Assembly (NCBI RefSeq): GCF_009497155.1
Contig: NZ_WINI01000001.1
Location: forward strand, 682,001 to 746,000
Origin: Glaciimonas soli
GTDB lineage: Bacteria; Pseudomonadota; Gammaproteobacteria; Burkholderiales; Burkholderiaceae_D
DNA: 64,000 bases
Direction: 5' to 3'
A model generated the notes under the pieces. It worked only from the letters and a program-made list of their open reading frames with translations. It ran no database searches and had not been told where the DNA came from. Shown here piece by piece: positions 45,752-55,730 of this stretch. The translations under genes were made by a program, and so were the position numbers. The stretch's first letter is position 1. Each line of letters opens with the position of its first letter.

Positions 45752-47065
45752 ATGCCGCCAACCCACAACAACGCACAAACACCGTCACAGCAACGCAACC
45801 ACAAGCAAATCGTCGTCATCGGCGGCGGCATCAATGGCGTCTGCACAGCCTATTATCTGGCACAAGCAGGACATCAAGTAGCGCTTATTGAGCAACATGG
45901 TAACGTCGCCGAAGCCACAACGCTAGGCAATTCCGGGCTGTTAGCTGCTGCAACGAACACGCCATGGGCCGCCCCCGACATGCGGCAACGCTTGCTTTCC
46001 GGATTATTCAGCCAGGAAGCGCCCAACATTTTTAATGCACGGCTAAGTCCATCTTTATGGCGCTGGCTGTTGCGCTGGACCTCAGTCGACGAATTGCAGC
46101 AATATCAACAGCGCGCACAACGCATGCAACGCCTGGCAACCTACAGCCAACATCTGGTACAGGAAGTACAGCAATATTTTCAAATCGACTTCGAAACCAG
46201 CGATGGCTTACTCCAACTGTTTCGCAGTGAAAAAGAATTCGCTGCGACTTCAGCACTGCAAGCATTGTTCAGCGAGCGCGGCATTGCGCATCGCGCGCTG
46301 GATGCCGACGCTGCACGCGCATTAGAGCCTGCATTAAACTATGTAAAAGACACAAACAATATCGCTGGTGGGCTGTATTTTCCAGAGCTTGCCACTGGCA
46401 ACTGCACTTTATTTATCAAACAATTAAAAACCTTTGCGCAAGAAATGGGGGTGCAATTTCACTTCCATCAAAAAGTGCAGGCGATTACACCAGATGGCCA
46501 GCAAGTTGCCATCAAGATTGGCGAAGAAGTCTTATATGCCGATGCGGTTGTCGTTGCAGCAGGTGGCGATAGTGCACGTTTATTGCGCCCCCTCGGCGTA
46601 CGTTTACCATTGCAAATGGTCAAAACATATACGGCAACAACAATAGTTAAAAATCACGATGATGCGCCTAAACTCGCATTGCAAGATGATGCGTACAAAG
46701 TGACGATGGCACGTTTAGGCGATCGCATCAGAGTCGCCGGCATCGCTGAATTCGGCGCCCGTCACGATGATGCAAGCATCGATGACAAAGCATTGCGAAC
46801 ATTATTAAAAGTAGCGCAGGATTGGTTTCCCAATGCGGCCAATTATCACAATGCACAACTGTGGAGCGGCCAGATCCCAATGCTACTGGATGCCGTACCT
46901 CTGCTCGGCGCTACCAGCAACGGCAATGTCTACATCAATCTCGGCCATGGTGCCAACGGTTGGTGTATGGCATTGGGTGCAGCTAAAGCTGTCGCGGACC
47001 AGATTTCGGGGGCCAACCCGGAAATAGATATGGATGGTTTGACCTTGGCACGCTATCGTCAGTAG
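45752..47065 (+). CDS. dadA: D-amino acid dehydrogenase (DadA-like FAD oxidoreductase)
   Basis: DadA oxidises D-amino acids, passing electrons to the respiratory chain. The 437-residue protein has the FAD-binding motif VVIGGGINGVCTAYYLAQAG (about 21-40), the downstream ATTLGNSGLLAAATNTPWAAP, GGLYFPELATGNCTLF, the FAD-contact VVVAAGGDSARLLRPLG and a C-terminal INLGHGANGWCMALG. The first 18 residues are polar and variable; an internal start is possible. It lies 32 bp upstream of nnrDE, and no alanine racemase gene accompanies it. Confidence 0.85.
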   Translation: MPPTHNNAQTPSQQRNHKQIVVIGGGINGVCTAYYLAQAGHQVALIEQHGNVAEATTLGNSGLLAAATNTPWAAPDMRQRLLSGLFSQEAPNIFNARLSPSLWRWLLRWTSVDELQQYQQRAQRMQRLATYSQHLVQEVQQYFQIDFETSDGLLQLFRSEKEFAATSALQALFSERGIAHRALDADAARALEPALNYVKDTNNIAGGLYFPELATGNCTLFIKQLKTFAQEMGVQFHFHQKVQAITPDGQQVAIKIGEEVLYADAVVVAAGGDSARLLRPLGVRLPLQMVKTYTATTIVKNHDDAPKLALQDDAYKVTMARLGDRIRVAGIAEFGARHDDASIDDKALRTLLKVAQDWFPNAANYHNAQLWSGQIPMLLDAVPLLGATSNGNVYINLGHGANGWCMALGAAKAVADQISGANPEIDMDGLTLARYRQ

Positions 47066-47097
47066 TATGAGGGTAATCCGTCATCAGGAAAGCCGCC

Positions 47098-48615
47098 ATG
47101 CATACGCTCTACTCCACTGCAGAAATTCGTCGCATAGAACAAACTGCCCTCGCGCAATTACCACCGTACACACTCATGCAACGCGCTGGGCAAGCAGCAA
47201 GCATTGCCGCGCTGCGCCTGTTACCTGACCGTCCGCACAAAGCACGCATTTTAGTTCTGGCCGGCCCCGGCAACAATGGCGGCGACGCATTGGAAGCCGC
47301 TGTTCAATTAAATAAGGCTGGTGCGGACGTTGTGGCGTTGGTGCAAGCAGATATCGCACATTTACCACCAGATGCCGCGAACGCACTTGCCCGCGCCATT
47401 AAAGCCGGCGTACACATCATGCCTAGCGAGCAGTTTTTCACCATCGATAGCATTCAATGGACTTTAGTCATAGACGGCTTACTCGGCATTGGTGTGAAAC
47501 GTCCGCTTGATGGCGAGTTGCGCAGCTTGGTAGCGACGGTCAATACCTTCAATTGTCCCGTGCTGGCGCTGGATGTACCGACCGGTCTGGATGCAGATAC
47601 CGGTATGGTAGTCGGTCCCGATGGCGTTGCTATCATTGCGGTCGGCACGATTACTTTTATCGCCGACAAAGCCGGATTACACACCGGCGACGGTGCCGAT
47701 TATGCCGGTAAAGTCGAAGTCGCCACGCTTGACATACCACCGTCATCACTATCGGCGGCGCACTCATGGCTCAGTAGTCCGGCATTATTTCAGCAATATC
47801 TGCAACCACGCGCGCGCAACTCAAATAAAGGCAGCTATGGCAACGTCGCGATCATCGGCGGTGCACATGGCATGGCTGGCGCAGCCATTCTGGCAGCGCG
47901 CGCGGCAGCGAAATCCGGCGCAGGTAAAGTCATGATTGGATTTTTAGACCAGCCTCCTGCTTACGATAACCACCAACCGGAATTGATGTGCCATCACGCG
48001 GAAGATATCCCATTGCTTACCGCATCACTGGTAGTTGGCCCAGGCCTTGGCACTGATCAGGCAGCACATACTTTATTGATCAACACCTTGACGGCGCACA
48101 GTCCATTGGTGCTGGATGCCGATGCCTTAAATCTGATCGCAGCCGAACCGGCGCTGCTGCAACTGGTAGCGCAGCGGCGCCACTCTGCGCTCTACACCAT
48201 CATGACGCCACATCCACTGGAAGCCGCACGATTACTTAATAGCAGCGTTACCGAGTGCCAAGCAGACCGACTATCCGCGGCACGTGCCCTGGCACAACGC
48301 TATAACGCTATCGTCGTTCTTAAAGGTGCCGGCAGCATCATTGCGCACCCCGACGGTAGGATTGCCGTTAATCCGACTGGAAATCCCGGTCTCGCCACGG
48401 CTGGCAGCGGTGATGTTTTAGCGGGAATTTGCGGCGCTTTATTAGCGCAAGGATGGGACGATTGGCATGCAGCTATTGCCGCCGTTTGGTTGCATGGCAG
48501 TGCGGCTGATTCATTGGTGTCGCAAGGATTTGGACCGATTGGATTGACTGCCAGTGAATTGATTCCGGCAGTGCGCAGCGTATTGAATGAACTGGTTGAA
48601 AATATCACCAAGTAG
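47098..48615 (+). CDS. nnrDE: bifunctional NAD(P)HX epimerase and ADP-dependent dehydratase
   Basis: Repairs hydrated NADH and NADPH: the N-terminal YjeF epimerase domain (about 1-215; LVLAGPGNNGGDALEAAV and LDVPTGLDADTG) interconverts R and S forms, and the C-terminal ribokinase-like dehydratase (about 230-505; NVAIIGGAHGMAGAAIL, VVGPGLGTDQ, TPHPLEAARLL, TAGSGDVLAGICGALLAQGW) restores the cofactor. The 505-residue fused form matches E. coli YjeF (Nnr). Confidence 0.95.
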   Translation: MHTLYSTAEIRRIEQTALAQLPPYTLMQRAGQAASIAALRLLPDRPHKARILVLAGPGNNGGDALEAAVQLNKAGADVVALVQADIAHLPPDAANALARAIKAGVHIMPSEQFFTIDSIQWTLVIDGLLGIGVKRPLDGELRSLVATVNTFNCPVLALDVPTGLDADTGMVVGPDGVAIIAVGTITFIADKAGLHTGDGADYAGKVEVATLDIPPSSLSAAHSWLSSPALFQQYLQPRARNSNKGSYGNVAIIGGAHGMAGAAILAARAAAKSGAGKVMIGFLDQPPAYDNHQPELMCHHAEDIPLLTASLVVGPGLGTDQAAHTLLINTLTAHSPLVLDADALNLIAAEPALLQLVAQRRHSALYTIMTPHPLEAARLLNSSVTECQADRLSAARALAQRYNAIVVLKGAGSIIAHPDGRIAVNPTGNPGLATAGSGDVLAGICGALLAQGWDDWHAAIAAVWLHGSAADSLVSQGFGPIGLTASELIPAVRSVLNELVENITK

Positions 48616-48826
48616 TCGTTGCGCAAAAATCCACACGAAAAACCCAACTGAGCCCCGACTTCCCTCATACGATGGGGCATTTAGTCGCATGTTCATTTGC
48701 AACACTTCAAGCCCCCTCCAATCCGCTGCCAATAATTCATGTGCGTCTGCAGCAAATTTTGTTTTCCTGTATATTCTTGCCTAGACAATGATTTTTCAAG
48801 CAAGTCTGAAGCAACTAAGGATGCAA

Positions 48827-49306
48827 GTGAGTAATTTATCCACCCCATCAACAGCGCTGTTCCCGGTAGATCAATACAGTATCGAAGATAGTATTGGCTT
48901 TATGTTGGCGCGCGTCAGAACCCAGTTATCAAGAAATGCCGACGAGTTACTATTGCCTTTTGGCATCACTCATGCGCAAGCGGCCATTCTGTTGATGCTA
49001 TCCTCTGGGCAGCACCTCACGGCGGCTGATTTAGCCAGGGAAAGCTATACGGATGCGGCATCCGTCAAGCGAATGGTAGATAGACTGGAAAGTCGCGGCT
49101 TAATACAAAGAATGCCATGTGGACACGATAAACGTGTTTTTCGCATTCTCCTCACCGCGGAAGGTGAGCAACTGAAACAGCATATACCTGCCGTTTTCTG
49201 TGGAATGCTCAGCCAATATTTTGAGGATTTCACAGCAGAGGAGCTAGGTTTTTTGAAATCGATGTTACGTCGCGCATTGACTAAAAATACTCTTGCAACA
49301 CCTTAA
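48827..49306 (+). CDS. MarR family transcriptional regulator of the adjacent efflux system
   Basis: A MarR/EmrR-type repressor of 159 residues when read from the GTG at 48827, which has AAGGA 5 nt upstream; ATG codons at 48788 and 48821 are alternatives with poorer ribosome-binding sites. The winged helix is evident in LLPFGITHAQAAILLML, LAREYTDAASVKRMVDRLESRGLI-type sequence and the wing CGHDKRVFRILLTAEG. It is directly upstream of an outer-membrane factor, EmrA-like and EmrB-like genes, so it probably represses that system. Confidence 0.85.
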   Translation: MSNLSTPSTALFPVDQYSIEDSIGFMLARVRTQLSRNADELLLPFGITHAQAAILLMLSSGQHLTAADLARESYTDAASVKRMVDRLESRGLIQRMPCGHDKRVFRILLTAEGEQLKQHIPAVFCGMLSQYFEDFTAEELGFLKSMLRRALTKNTLATP

Positions 49307-49439
49307 CAATTAATTGCCATAGCAAGATTATTTTATTCCTCAAAGAAAATTTGCTTAATTATTTATTCATATATTCGCGTCATAAACCTATCGCAGCAAA
49401 CGCCTTATTAATACTAATTAATACTAAAACCCAATCAAT

Positions 49440-50999
49440 ATGATCACTCTTGCCACCCAACTATCGCGTAGTTTGCCGAAAGTACAGAAAGCCGGCATAC
49501 AGCGTTTCGCTATCTGCGCCGCCGCTGTTTTGTTGACGGCCTGCGCCAATTACAAGGGAATAGAACCCAGCTCGCACACCAATAGTCCAGCAGATTACGC
49601 AACGACCACTTCGTTACCCGGTCAGGGCGGCATATGGCCAGATTCATCCTGGGTTAGCACCATTGGCGGCGCGCAATTGCAACAACTGACTGATGAAGCA
49701 GTCGCAAACAACCCTAACTTGAAAGTCGCTGCTGCGCGTATCGCTGCAGCCAGAGCGATGACTGAAGCGGCTGGCGCAGCAGCCAAACCACAGGTCGGCG
49801 CTGGCCTCTCCGCCACGCGTGAACGCTTCACGGAAAACACCATTTATCCGCCACCGTATGGCGGCGGGTATTTCACCGACTATGAATTAGGTATCAACGC
49901 ATCGTACGATTTCGATTTTTGGGGCAAGCACGGTGCCCAATTACAATCTGCGCTTTCGCAAACGAAAGCCGCCGAAGCGGAAGATTACGCAGCACGCTTG
50001 ATGCTGACAACCTCCATCGCCAAAGCCTGGGTGCAATTAGCGCGCCAATATGATCAGCTAGATTTAAGCAACCAGCAATTGGTACTACGTGACAAATTAG
50101 ATAGTTTGACGCGTCAACGTTTTGCCGCTGGCCTGGACACGCAAAGCGATAACCAACAAAGCCGTCAACAAATTGCTAATTTGCGTGCGGAACAATCGCA
50201 ATGGACCGAGGCGATTGCGTTGACGCGCAATCAAATCGCCGCCTTGATTGGCAAAGGCCCGGATCGTGGCTTAACGCTGCCGCGCCCATCACTACCTGCT
50301 GATGTCAATGTCGCTTTACCTGAACAATTGCCATTAGGTTTGCTCGGACGACGTGCAGATATTGTCGCCTCACGCTGGCAAGTTGAGGCTGCGCAAAGCG
50401 ATATTAAAGTAGCTAAAACTGAATTTTATCCAGACGTGAATATATCGGCGATGGTCGGACTTTCCAGTCTGGGTTTTGGCAATTTTCTGACGAAAAGCAG
50501 TTTAGTCGATGGAGTTGGCCCTGCCATTCACTTGCCGATTTTTGAAGGTGGCGCCTTGCGCGCCCAGTTAAAAGGTCGGGTAGCCGCTTACGATAGTGCA
50601 GTCGCCACCTATAATCAGGCGCTGAATGATGCTCTGCATGAAGTTGCCGATCAAGTGCAATCATTACGCGCCGCCGATGTGCAGAAAAAAAATCAACAGG
50701 CAGCCACCGAAGCAGCGGAACGCAGTTTGCAGCTGTCACAGCAACGCCAACAAGTCGGCACGGTTAACATGCTGCAAGTCGTCAGCTCTGAAATGAATGT
50801 ACTGGCGCAGCGTAAGCAAGAAATCGATACTCGTGCACGCCGTGCTGATTTGCGCATCGGCTTGATTAAAGCCTTGGGCGGCGGTTTTGATGCCAATGCA
50901 GAAGGACTTGCACCTGCTGCTTCCGCTGCAAATACAGATCAACAAAACAAAACCATTTCATCTTCATCCAACACTTCTCCTGTGACTACCGGATTATGA
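49440..50999 (+). CDS. outer-membrane efflux lipoprotein (NodT/OprM family)
   Basis: The outer-membrane channel of a tripartite pump. The 519-residue protein has a signal peptide with lipobox LTAC (Cys35), then two OEP domains with long alternating helices (WVSTIGGAQLQQLTDEAVAN, KVAAARIAAARAMTEAAG; NLRAEQSQWTEAIALTRNQI; RRADIVASRWQVEAAQSDIK). The C-terminal tail is Ser/Thr/Asn-rich. It overlaps the next gene by four bases (TTATGA), so channel and adaptor are translationally coupled. Confidence 0.9.
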   Translation: MITLATQLSRSLPKVQKAGIQRFAICAAAVLLTACANYKGIEPSSHTNSPADYATTTSLPGQGGIWPDSSWVSTIGGAQLQQLTDEAVANNPNLKVAAARIAAARAMTEAAGAAAKPQVGAGLSATRERFTENTIYPPPYGGGYFTDYELGINASYDFDFWGKHGAQLQSALSQTKAAEAEDYAARLMLTTSIAKAWVQLARQYDQLDLSNQQLVLRDKLDSLTRQRFAAGLDTQSDNQQSRQQIANLRAEQSQWTEAIALTRNQIAALIGKGPDRGLTLPRPSLPADVNVALPEQLPLGLLGRRADIVASRWQVEAAQSDIKVAKTEFYPDVNISAMVGLSSLGFGNFLTKSSLVDGVGPAIHLPIFEGGALRAQLKGRVAAYDSAVATYNQALNDALHEVADQVQSLRAADVQKKNQQAATEAAERSLQLSQQRQQVGTVNMLQVVSSEMNVLAQRKQEIDTRARRADLRIGLIKALGGGFDANAEGLAPAASAANTDQQNKTISSSSNTSPVTTGL

Positions 51000-52270
51000 C
51001 CTCCTCATCTAATACACCTAATACTCCTGAAAATACTCAAGCTCAGCCCGCATCAGGCGCGCCAACGCCTCCTGTGATTCCGGATCCGGCAGCTGGCGGC
51101 CAAAATACCGTCGTCCCGGTTGAAAGCCAGGGAAAACGTCGTGGCATGCTGATAGTCGTGACTATAGTTCTGTTGATCTTGGCGCTTGCCTACGGTATCT
51201 ATTGGTACTTGTTTGCCAGCCATTACGAGACGACCGATGATGCCTATGTTTCCGGCAATGTAGTACAAGTGACGTCGCAAGTCGGTGGCACGGTATTGGC
51301 GATTAATGCTGACGATACTGACCTGATTCATGTGGGAAAACCTTTGATCGAACTTGATCAAGCCGATGCTAAAGTCGCACTTGAGCAAGCTGATGCACAA
51401 CTCGCACAAACCGTACGCCAGGTACGTACACTGTTCGTCAATAACGGCGCATTGACCGCCAACATCGCTGCACGCAGCTCTGATTTGGCCAAAGCTCAAG
51501 CAGATTTGAATCGTCGTCAGCAATTGATCAGCACAGGTGCCGTATCCAAAGAAGAACTTGAGCACGCCAAAGTAGCCGTTGACAGTGCAGAAGCAGCGTT
51601 GAAAGCAACCCGCGATCAACTCGCTTCGAATCAAGTGTTAACTGACAATACGACAGTAGCGAACCATCCAAACGTGCAACATGCTGCCGCACAAGTGCGT
51701 AATGCGTACCTCAATTATGTCCGCTCCACGATTCCAGCGCCGATCACTGGCTACATCGCCAAACGCTCTGTGCAGGTCGGTCAACGCATTGCGGCTGGTT
51801 CGCCATTGCTATCCATTGTGCCGTTGAACAATCTCTGGGTGGATGCCAATTTCAAAGAAGTGCAAATTGCGAACATGCGCGTTGGCCAGCCTGTAACACT
51901 GGAATCAGATGCTTACGGCTCCAAAATTGAATACCACGGTAAAGTCGCAGGACTTTCAGCCGGAACTGGTTCAGCCTTTGCATTATTACCGGCACAAAAT
52001 GCCAGCGGCAACTGGATCAAAGTAGTGCAACGCATCCCTGTGCGCATCACCATTGATCCAAAAGAACTGGAAACCCATCCATTGCGCGTTGGTCTGTCAA
52101 TGAATATCAAAGTTGATATCGCTAACCCGCAAGGCACATCACTGACCGATAGCTCGGTTGCTGGTAACGCTGCAATCTATCAAACCAATGCCTTCGACAA
52201 ATCCGGAGCAGAAGCCGACGAGCGTATTGCACGCATTATTGCGGATAACAACGGTGGAAAAACGCATTAA
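50996..52270 (+). CDS. EmrA-like membrane fusion protein (HlyD family)
   Basis: The periplasmic adaptor of the pump, 424 residues. One N-terminal transmembrane segment (about 44-70, VTIVLLILALAYGIYWYLF) follows a Pro/Thr-rich cytoplasmic tail. Next come TTDDAYVSGNVVQVTSQVGG (barrel-sandwich half), a long coiled coil (about 115-210), and the second half RSTIPAPITGYIAKRSVQVGQ. It joins the outer-membrane channel to the EmrB-like transporter encoded next. Confidence 0.92.
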   Translation: MTSSSNTPNTPENTQAQPASGAPTPPVIPDPAAGGQNTVVPVESQGKRRGMLIVVTIVLLILALAYGIYWYLFASHYETTDDAYVSGNVVQVTSQVGGTVLAINADDTDLIHVGKPLIELDQADAKVALEQADAQLAQTVRQVRTLFVNNGALTANIAARSSDLAKAQADLNRRQQLISTGAVSKEELEHAKVAVDSAEAALKATRDQLASNQVLTDNTTVANHPNVQHAAAQVRNAYLNYVRSTIPAPITGYIAKRSVQVGQRIAAGSPLLSIVPLNNLWVDANFKEVQIANMRVGQPVTLESDAYGSKIEYHGKVAGLSAGTGSAFALLPAQNASGNWIKVVQRIPVRITIDPKELETHPLRVGLSMNIKVDIANPQGTSLTDSSVAGNAAIYQTNAFDKSGAEADERIARIIADNNGGKTH

Positions 52271-52370
52271 GTTTTTCAAAAACACGCGCTCGTTTCCATA
52301 CAAAGGGGAATGAGCGCGTGCTGCAAGAATCACCATTAATTCCGTCCAATAACCCAACCGGACTATAAGT

Positions 52371-53930
52371 ATGAGTTTCACTAGTCACTCGCCTCAACCC
52401 TTAATGCCGCTCACCGGCGGCAAGCTGGTGCTCGGCACAGTCGCACTATCGCTGGCCGTGTTTATGAACGTCCTCGATTCGTCGATTGCCAACGTTTCCA
52501 TTCCCGCTATCTCTGGCGATTTGGGTGTGTCGCCACAACAAGGTACGTGGGTCATTACCTCGTTCTCGGTGGCCAATGCGATTTCCGTCCCTCTGACCGG
52601 CTGGCTGACCCAGCGCTTTGGTCAGGTGCGCTTGTTTATTACCTCCATTATTTTGTTCCTGTTGGCGTCAACCTTGTGCGGCTTGGCGCCCAGCATGAGC
52701 GTCCTGATTGCAGCACGTGTATTGCAAGGTGCGGTGGCGGGACCGATGATCCCATTATCACAATCCTTGTTATTAGGCAGTTACACCCCCGCTAAAAGTG
52801 GGATGGCATTAGCATTTTGGGGGATGACAACGCTGGTCGCGCCGATTATGGGCCCACTGCTCGGCGGATGGATTTCTGATAATTACACCTGGCCGTGGAT
52901 TTTTTATATCAACATTCCGATTGGAATTTTCGCAGCATGGGCTACCTGGAGCATTTACCATAAGCGCGAATCCATGACGCGAAAATTGCCGATTGATACG
53001 ATAGGTTTATCGCTGTTGGTGATATGGGTGGGATCGTTACAACTGATGCTCGACAAGGGTAAGGAACTGGACTGGTTCAACTCGACAGAGGTCGTGATCT
53101 TGGGTGTTACCGCAGTCGTCGCTTTTATTTATTTCGTCATTTGGGAATTGGGTCACAAGCATCCGGTGGTCGATTTATCGCTGTTCAAGAGCCGCAATTT
53201 CAGTGGCGGTGTAGTCGCCATTTCTATCGGTTATGGCCTGGTCTTCGGCAATCTGGTGATTCTGCCACTATGGTTACAAACGCAGCTTGGCTATACCGCC
53301 ACGCTAGCCGGTGAAGTCATGGCCCCAGTTGGTGTTTTAGCCATTCTCCTGTCACCTTTTATTGGTAAAATTTTGCCAAAAGTTGACGCACGCCTGGTTG
53401 CGTCCACCGCCTTTGCCATTTTTGCGCTAGTGTTTTTCATGCGTTCTGAATTTACACAAAACGTTGACACTGGCACCTTGATGATTCCGACCTTATTGCA
53501 AGGTGCGGCAATGGCAATGTTTTTTATTCCACTGACATCGATTATTTTATCCGGCCAACCACCCGATAAAATCCCGGCGGCAGCAGGACTATCTAATTTT
53601 GTGCGTATCATGTTCGGCGGTATTGGCACCTCTATCTCCAGTACGCTATGGGATAACCGCAGCACCTTGCATCATGCCCAATTAACTGAATTCACCGGAT
53701 CACACAATCCGGCCTTTGTTCAGGCAATGCACGGTTTAATGTCGCAAGGAATGTCAGAGGAAGCAGCATGGGCAGTGATCGACCACAACATCACCGTCCA
53801 GGCCAGTACCCAGGGCGCCACGGATATATTCTGGATTTCGGCAGTCTTGTTTCTGATGTTGATCGCCTTGGTCTGGTTGACCAAGCCGATTCGTTCCAGC
53901 GCACCGATTGATGCTGGTGGGGCACATTAA
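52371..53930 (+). CDS. EmrB/QacA family (DHA2) multidrug transporter
   Basis: A 519-residue, 14-segment major facilitator. The DHA2 motif LDSSIANVSIPAISGDL follows the first segment, and GPMIPLSQSLLLGSYTP and MGPLLGGWISDNYTWPWIFYINIP are EmrB-type motif C regions. It completes a MarR-OMF-EmrA-EmrB cassette that would expel hydrophobic compounds in one step across both membranes. A terminator follows at 53979. Confidence 0.93.
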   Translation: MSFTSHSPQPLMPLTGGKLVLGTVALSLAVFMNVLDSSIANVSIPAISGDLGVSPQQGTWVITSFSVANAISVPLTGWLTQRFGQVRLFITSIILFLLASTLCGLAPSMSVLIAARVLQGAVAGPMIPLSQSLLLGSYTPAKSGMALAFWGMTTLVAPIMGPLLGGWISDNYTWPWIFYINIPIGIFAAWATWSIYHKRESMTRKLPIDTIGLSLLVIWVGSLQLMLDKGKELDWFNSTEVVILGVTAVVAFIYFVIWELGHKHPVVDLSLFKSRNFSGGVVAISIGYGLVFGNLVILPLWLQTQLGYTATLAGEVMAPVGVLAILLSPFIGKILPKVDARLVASTAFAIFALVFFMRSEFTQNVDTGTLMIPTLLQGAAMAMFFIPLTSIILSGQPPDKIPAAAGLSNFVRIMFGGIGTSISSTLWDNRSTLHHAQLTEFTGSHNPAFVQAMHGLMSQGMSEEAAWAVIDHNITVQASTQGATDIFWISAVLFLMLIALVWLTKPIRSSAPIDAGGAH

Positions 53931-53978
53931 ACATCAGCATGGATTTGGTATAAAAGTGGTATAGAAGCTCAAAAAAAA

Positions 53979-54005
53979 ACGGCTCCAATTATGGAGCCGT
54001 TTTTT
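53979..54005 (+). terminator. rho-independent terminator after the efflux operon
   Basis: A perfect 9-bp stem (ACGGCTCCA / TGGAGCCGT) with a 4-nt loop, followed by TTTTT on the plus strand and preceded by a run of A. It ends the EmrCAB-type transcript. Confidence 0.88.
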
Positions 54006-54151
54006 ATAGCAGATACACATTAACCACAGTAAAAGCAACGAGCACATAGCCAGGATTGGCTCAACTGGCAGCCCTCCACTCCTCCGTGCACCGGATACCT
54101 AAAGCTATTCATGTAAAATGAAAAGTTGACTCAAAATTTATATATTTCCCA

Positions 54152-55186
54152 ATGCGCGACTTCTCCTCATATGACCTGATAATTGATGCGCGTAGCCCGC
54201 GCGAATATGAGGAAGACCATATACCCGGCGCGATCAATATGCCAGTTGTCAACGATGAAGAACATGCCGCCGTTGGCACCCTGCATCGCACCGACAAAAT
54301 GGGGGCATACCGTATTGGTGCTGTGTTTGCGCTCAAAAATATTGCCCGGCATCTGGATCAGGACATGCCCAGATACGATCGCAAAAGTCGCATGCTGGTC
54401 TACTGCTTTCGAGGAGGCAAACGCAGCAGATTGTGGATGACCATGTTGGAAAACGTTGGTTATCGCGTAGAAAAATTAGAAGGCGGCTGGAAAGCCTATC
54501 GCCGTTGGGTGAATGAGCAATTGGCCAGCGTCCCGGCGCAATATCATTACAACATCCTGAGCGGACCAACCGGATGCGGTAAAACACGCTTGCTGTATGC
54601 CTTACAAAAAGCTGGCGCACAAGTGCTGGATCTTGAAGATTTGGCAACCCATCGCGGCTCTGTCCTTGGTGAGGTTTCGGGGCAAAAACAACCGTCGCAA
54701 AAATATTTTGATAGTTTGCTACTACAGAAATTATCGGCTTTCGATCCCAAAAAGACTATCTGGCTGGAAGCCGAAAGCAAAAAAATAGGCAACATACAAT
54801 TGCCTGATGCGCTACTAGAAACCATGCGCAATCACCAGACCAGTCGAACAATTTTGATTGAGACTGAAATGGCACAACGCGTGCAATTGTTGCGTGAAGA
54901 TTATCGTCACTTTGAAGAAGATCCCGCTGCCATGTTGAAGCGTCTGACTTTTTTAAAACCGTTGGTGGGCAATAAAGAATTCGCGGCATGGGAAGCATTA
55001 GCAGAACAAAAAGCTATTCCCACATTGTTAGAGCAATTGATGCGTAATCATTATGATCCTACGTACCGTCGCTCCATACTGCGCAACTACCCTAACATTG
55101 ACACTTCACCAACCATCAAGCTTAGTGATTTGTCGCCGACCGGTTTATTGCGTGTCGCTCAAAATATGTGTGTTGAACTCAACTAG
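54152..55186 (+). CDS. selU: tRNA 2-selenouridine synthase (SelU/MnmH)
   Basis: Replaces sulfur by selenium (via geranylated intermediates) at the wobble 2-thiouridine of tRNAs for Lys, Glu and Gln. The 344 residues contain an N-terminal rhodanese domain (IIDARSPREYEEDHIPGAIN) with Cys85 in YCFRGGKRS, and a C-terminal P-loop domain GPTGCGKT (137-144) with EAESKKIGNIQLP. It overlaps no gene but is 7 bp upstream of a DNA glycosylase gene. selD, needed for the selenium donor, is not in this window. Confidence 0.93.
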   Translation: MRDFSSYDLIIDARSPREYEEDHIPGAINMPVVNDEEHAAVGTLHRTDKMGAYRIGAVFALKNIARHLDQDMPRYDRKSRMLVYCFRGGKRSRLWMTMLENVGYRVEKLEGGWKAYRRWVNEQLASVPAQYHYNILSGPTGCGKTRLLYALQKAGAQVLDLEDLATHRGSVLGEVSGQKQPSQKYFDSLLLQKLSAFDPKKTIWLEAESKKIGNIQLPDALLETMRNHQTSRTILIETEMAQRVQLLREDYRHFEEDPAAMLKRLTFLKPLVGNKEFAAWEALAEQKAIPTLLEQLMRNHYDPTYRRSILRNYPNIDTSPTIKLSDLSPTGLLRVAQNMCVELN

Positions 55187-55193
55187 TCACATC

Positions 55194-55691
55194 ATGCCAA
55201 CGGCCATATCCTCTGGTAGCCTGACAGGGTTTGCGCCTGTGATTGACCGCAACACGCGTACACTCATTCTAGGCAGTTTCCCCGGTACGGCATCGTTGGC
55301 GCTACAACAATATTACGGCCATCCACGCAATCAGTTTTGGCGTTTGCTATCCGCAGTATTAGCAGTGGATCTGGTCAATTTGCCTTACGCTGAGCGACTG
55401 ACAGCCTTGCTATCGCAGAAAATCGGCTTATGGGATGTATTGGCGGCTTGTGAGCGCCGCGGTAGTCTTGATAGTGCAATCCGTAATCCCCTGGCAAATC
55501 AGTTCGACTTTTTGCAACAACACTGTCCTCAATTGCAACGCATTTGCTTTAATGGCAAAACGTCAGGGAAATTCGCCTCTCAATTTAGCGTTGCCGGTTT
55601 TGAAACTTTAATACTCCCCTCTTCGTCACCAGCGAACGCGCAATCGACATTTGATGAAAAATTGCAGCTGTGGCGCGGTATCATTGCATAA
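55194..55691 (+). CDS. DNA-deoxyinosine glycosylase (family 6 UDG)
   Basis: A 165-residue glycosylase of the uracil-DNA-glycosylase superfamily (hypoxanthine-DNA glycosylase, HDG) that removes deaminated adenine. The signature is ILGSFPGTASLALQQYYGHPRNQFW, split here as GSFPGTASL and YYGHPRNQFWRLL (about 29-54), and a C-terminal LPSSSPANAQ. The ATG at 55194 gives the normal length; the long upstream in-frame extension overlaps selU and is not credible. Confidence 0.85.
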   Translation: MPTAISSGSLTGFAPVIDRNTRTLILGSFPGTASLALQQYYGHPRNQFWRLLSAVLAVDLVNLPYAERLTALLSQKIGLWDVLAACERRGSLDSAIRNPLANQFDFLQQHCPQLQRICFNGKTSGKFASQFSVAGFETLILPSSSPANAQSTFDEKLQLWRGIIA

Positions 55692-55730
55692 ATTTTAAAC
55701 CTCGTTTTATTCGTCAATTTATTTTCCAAC

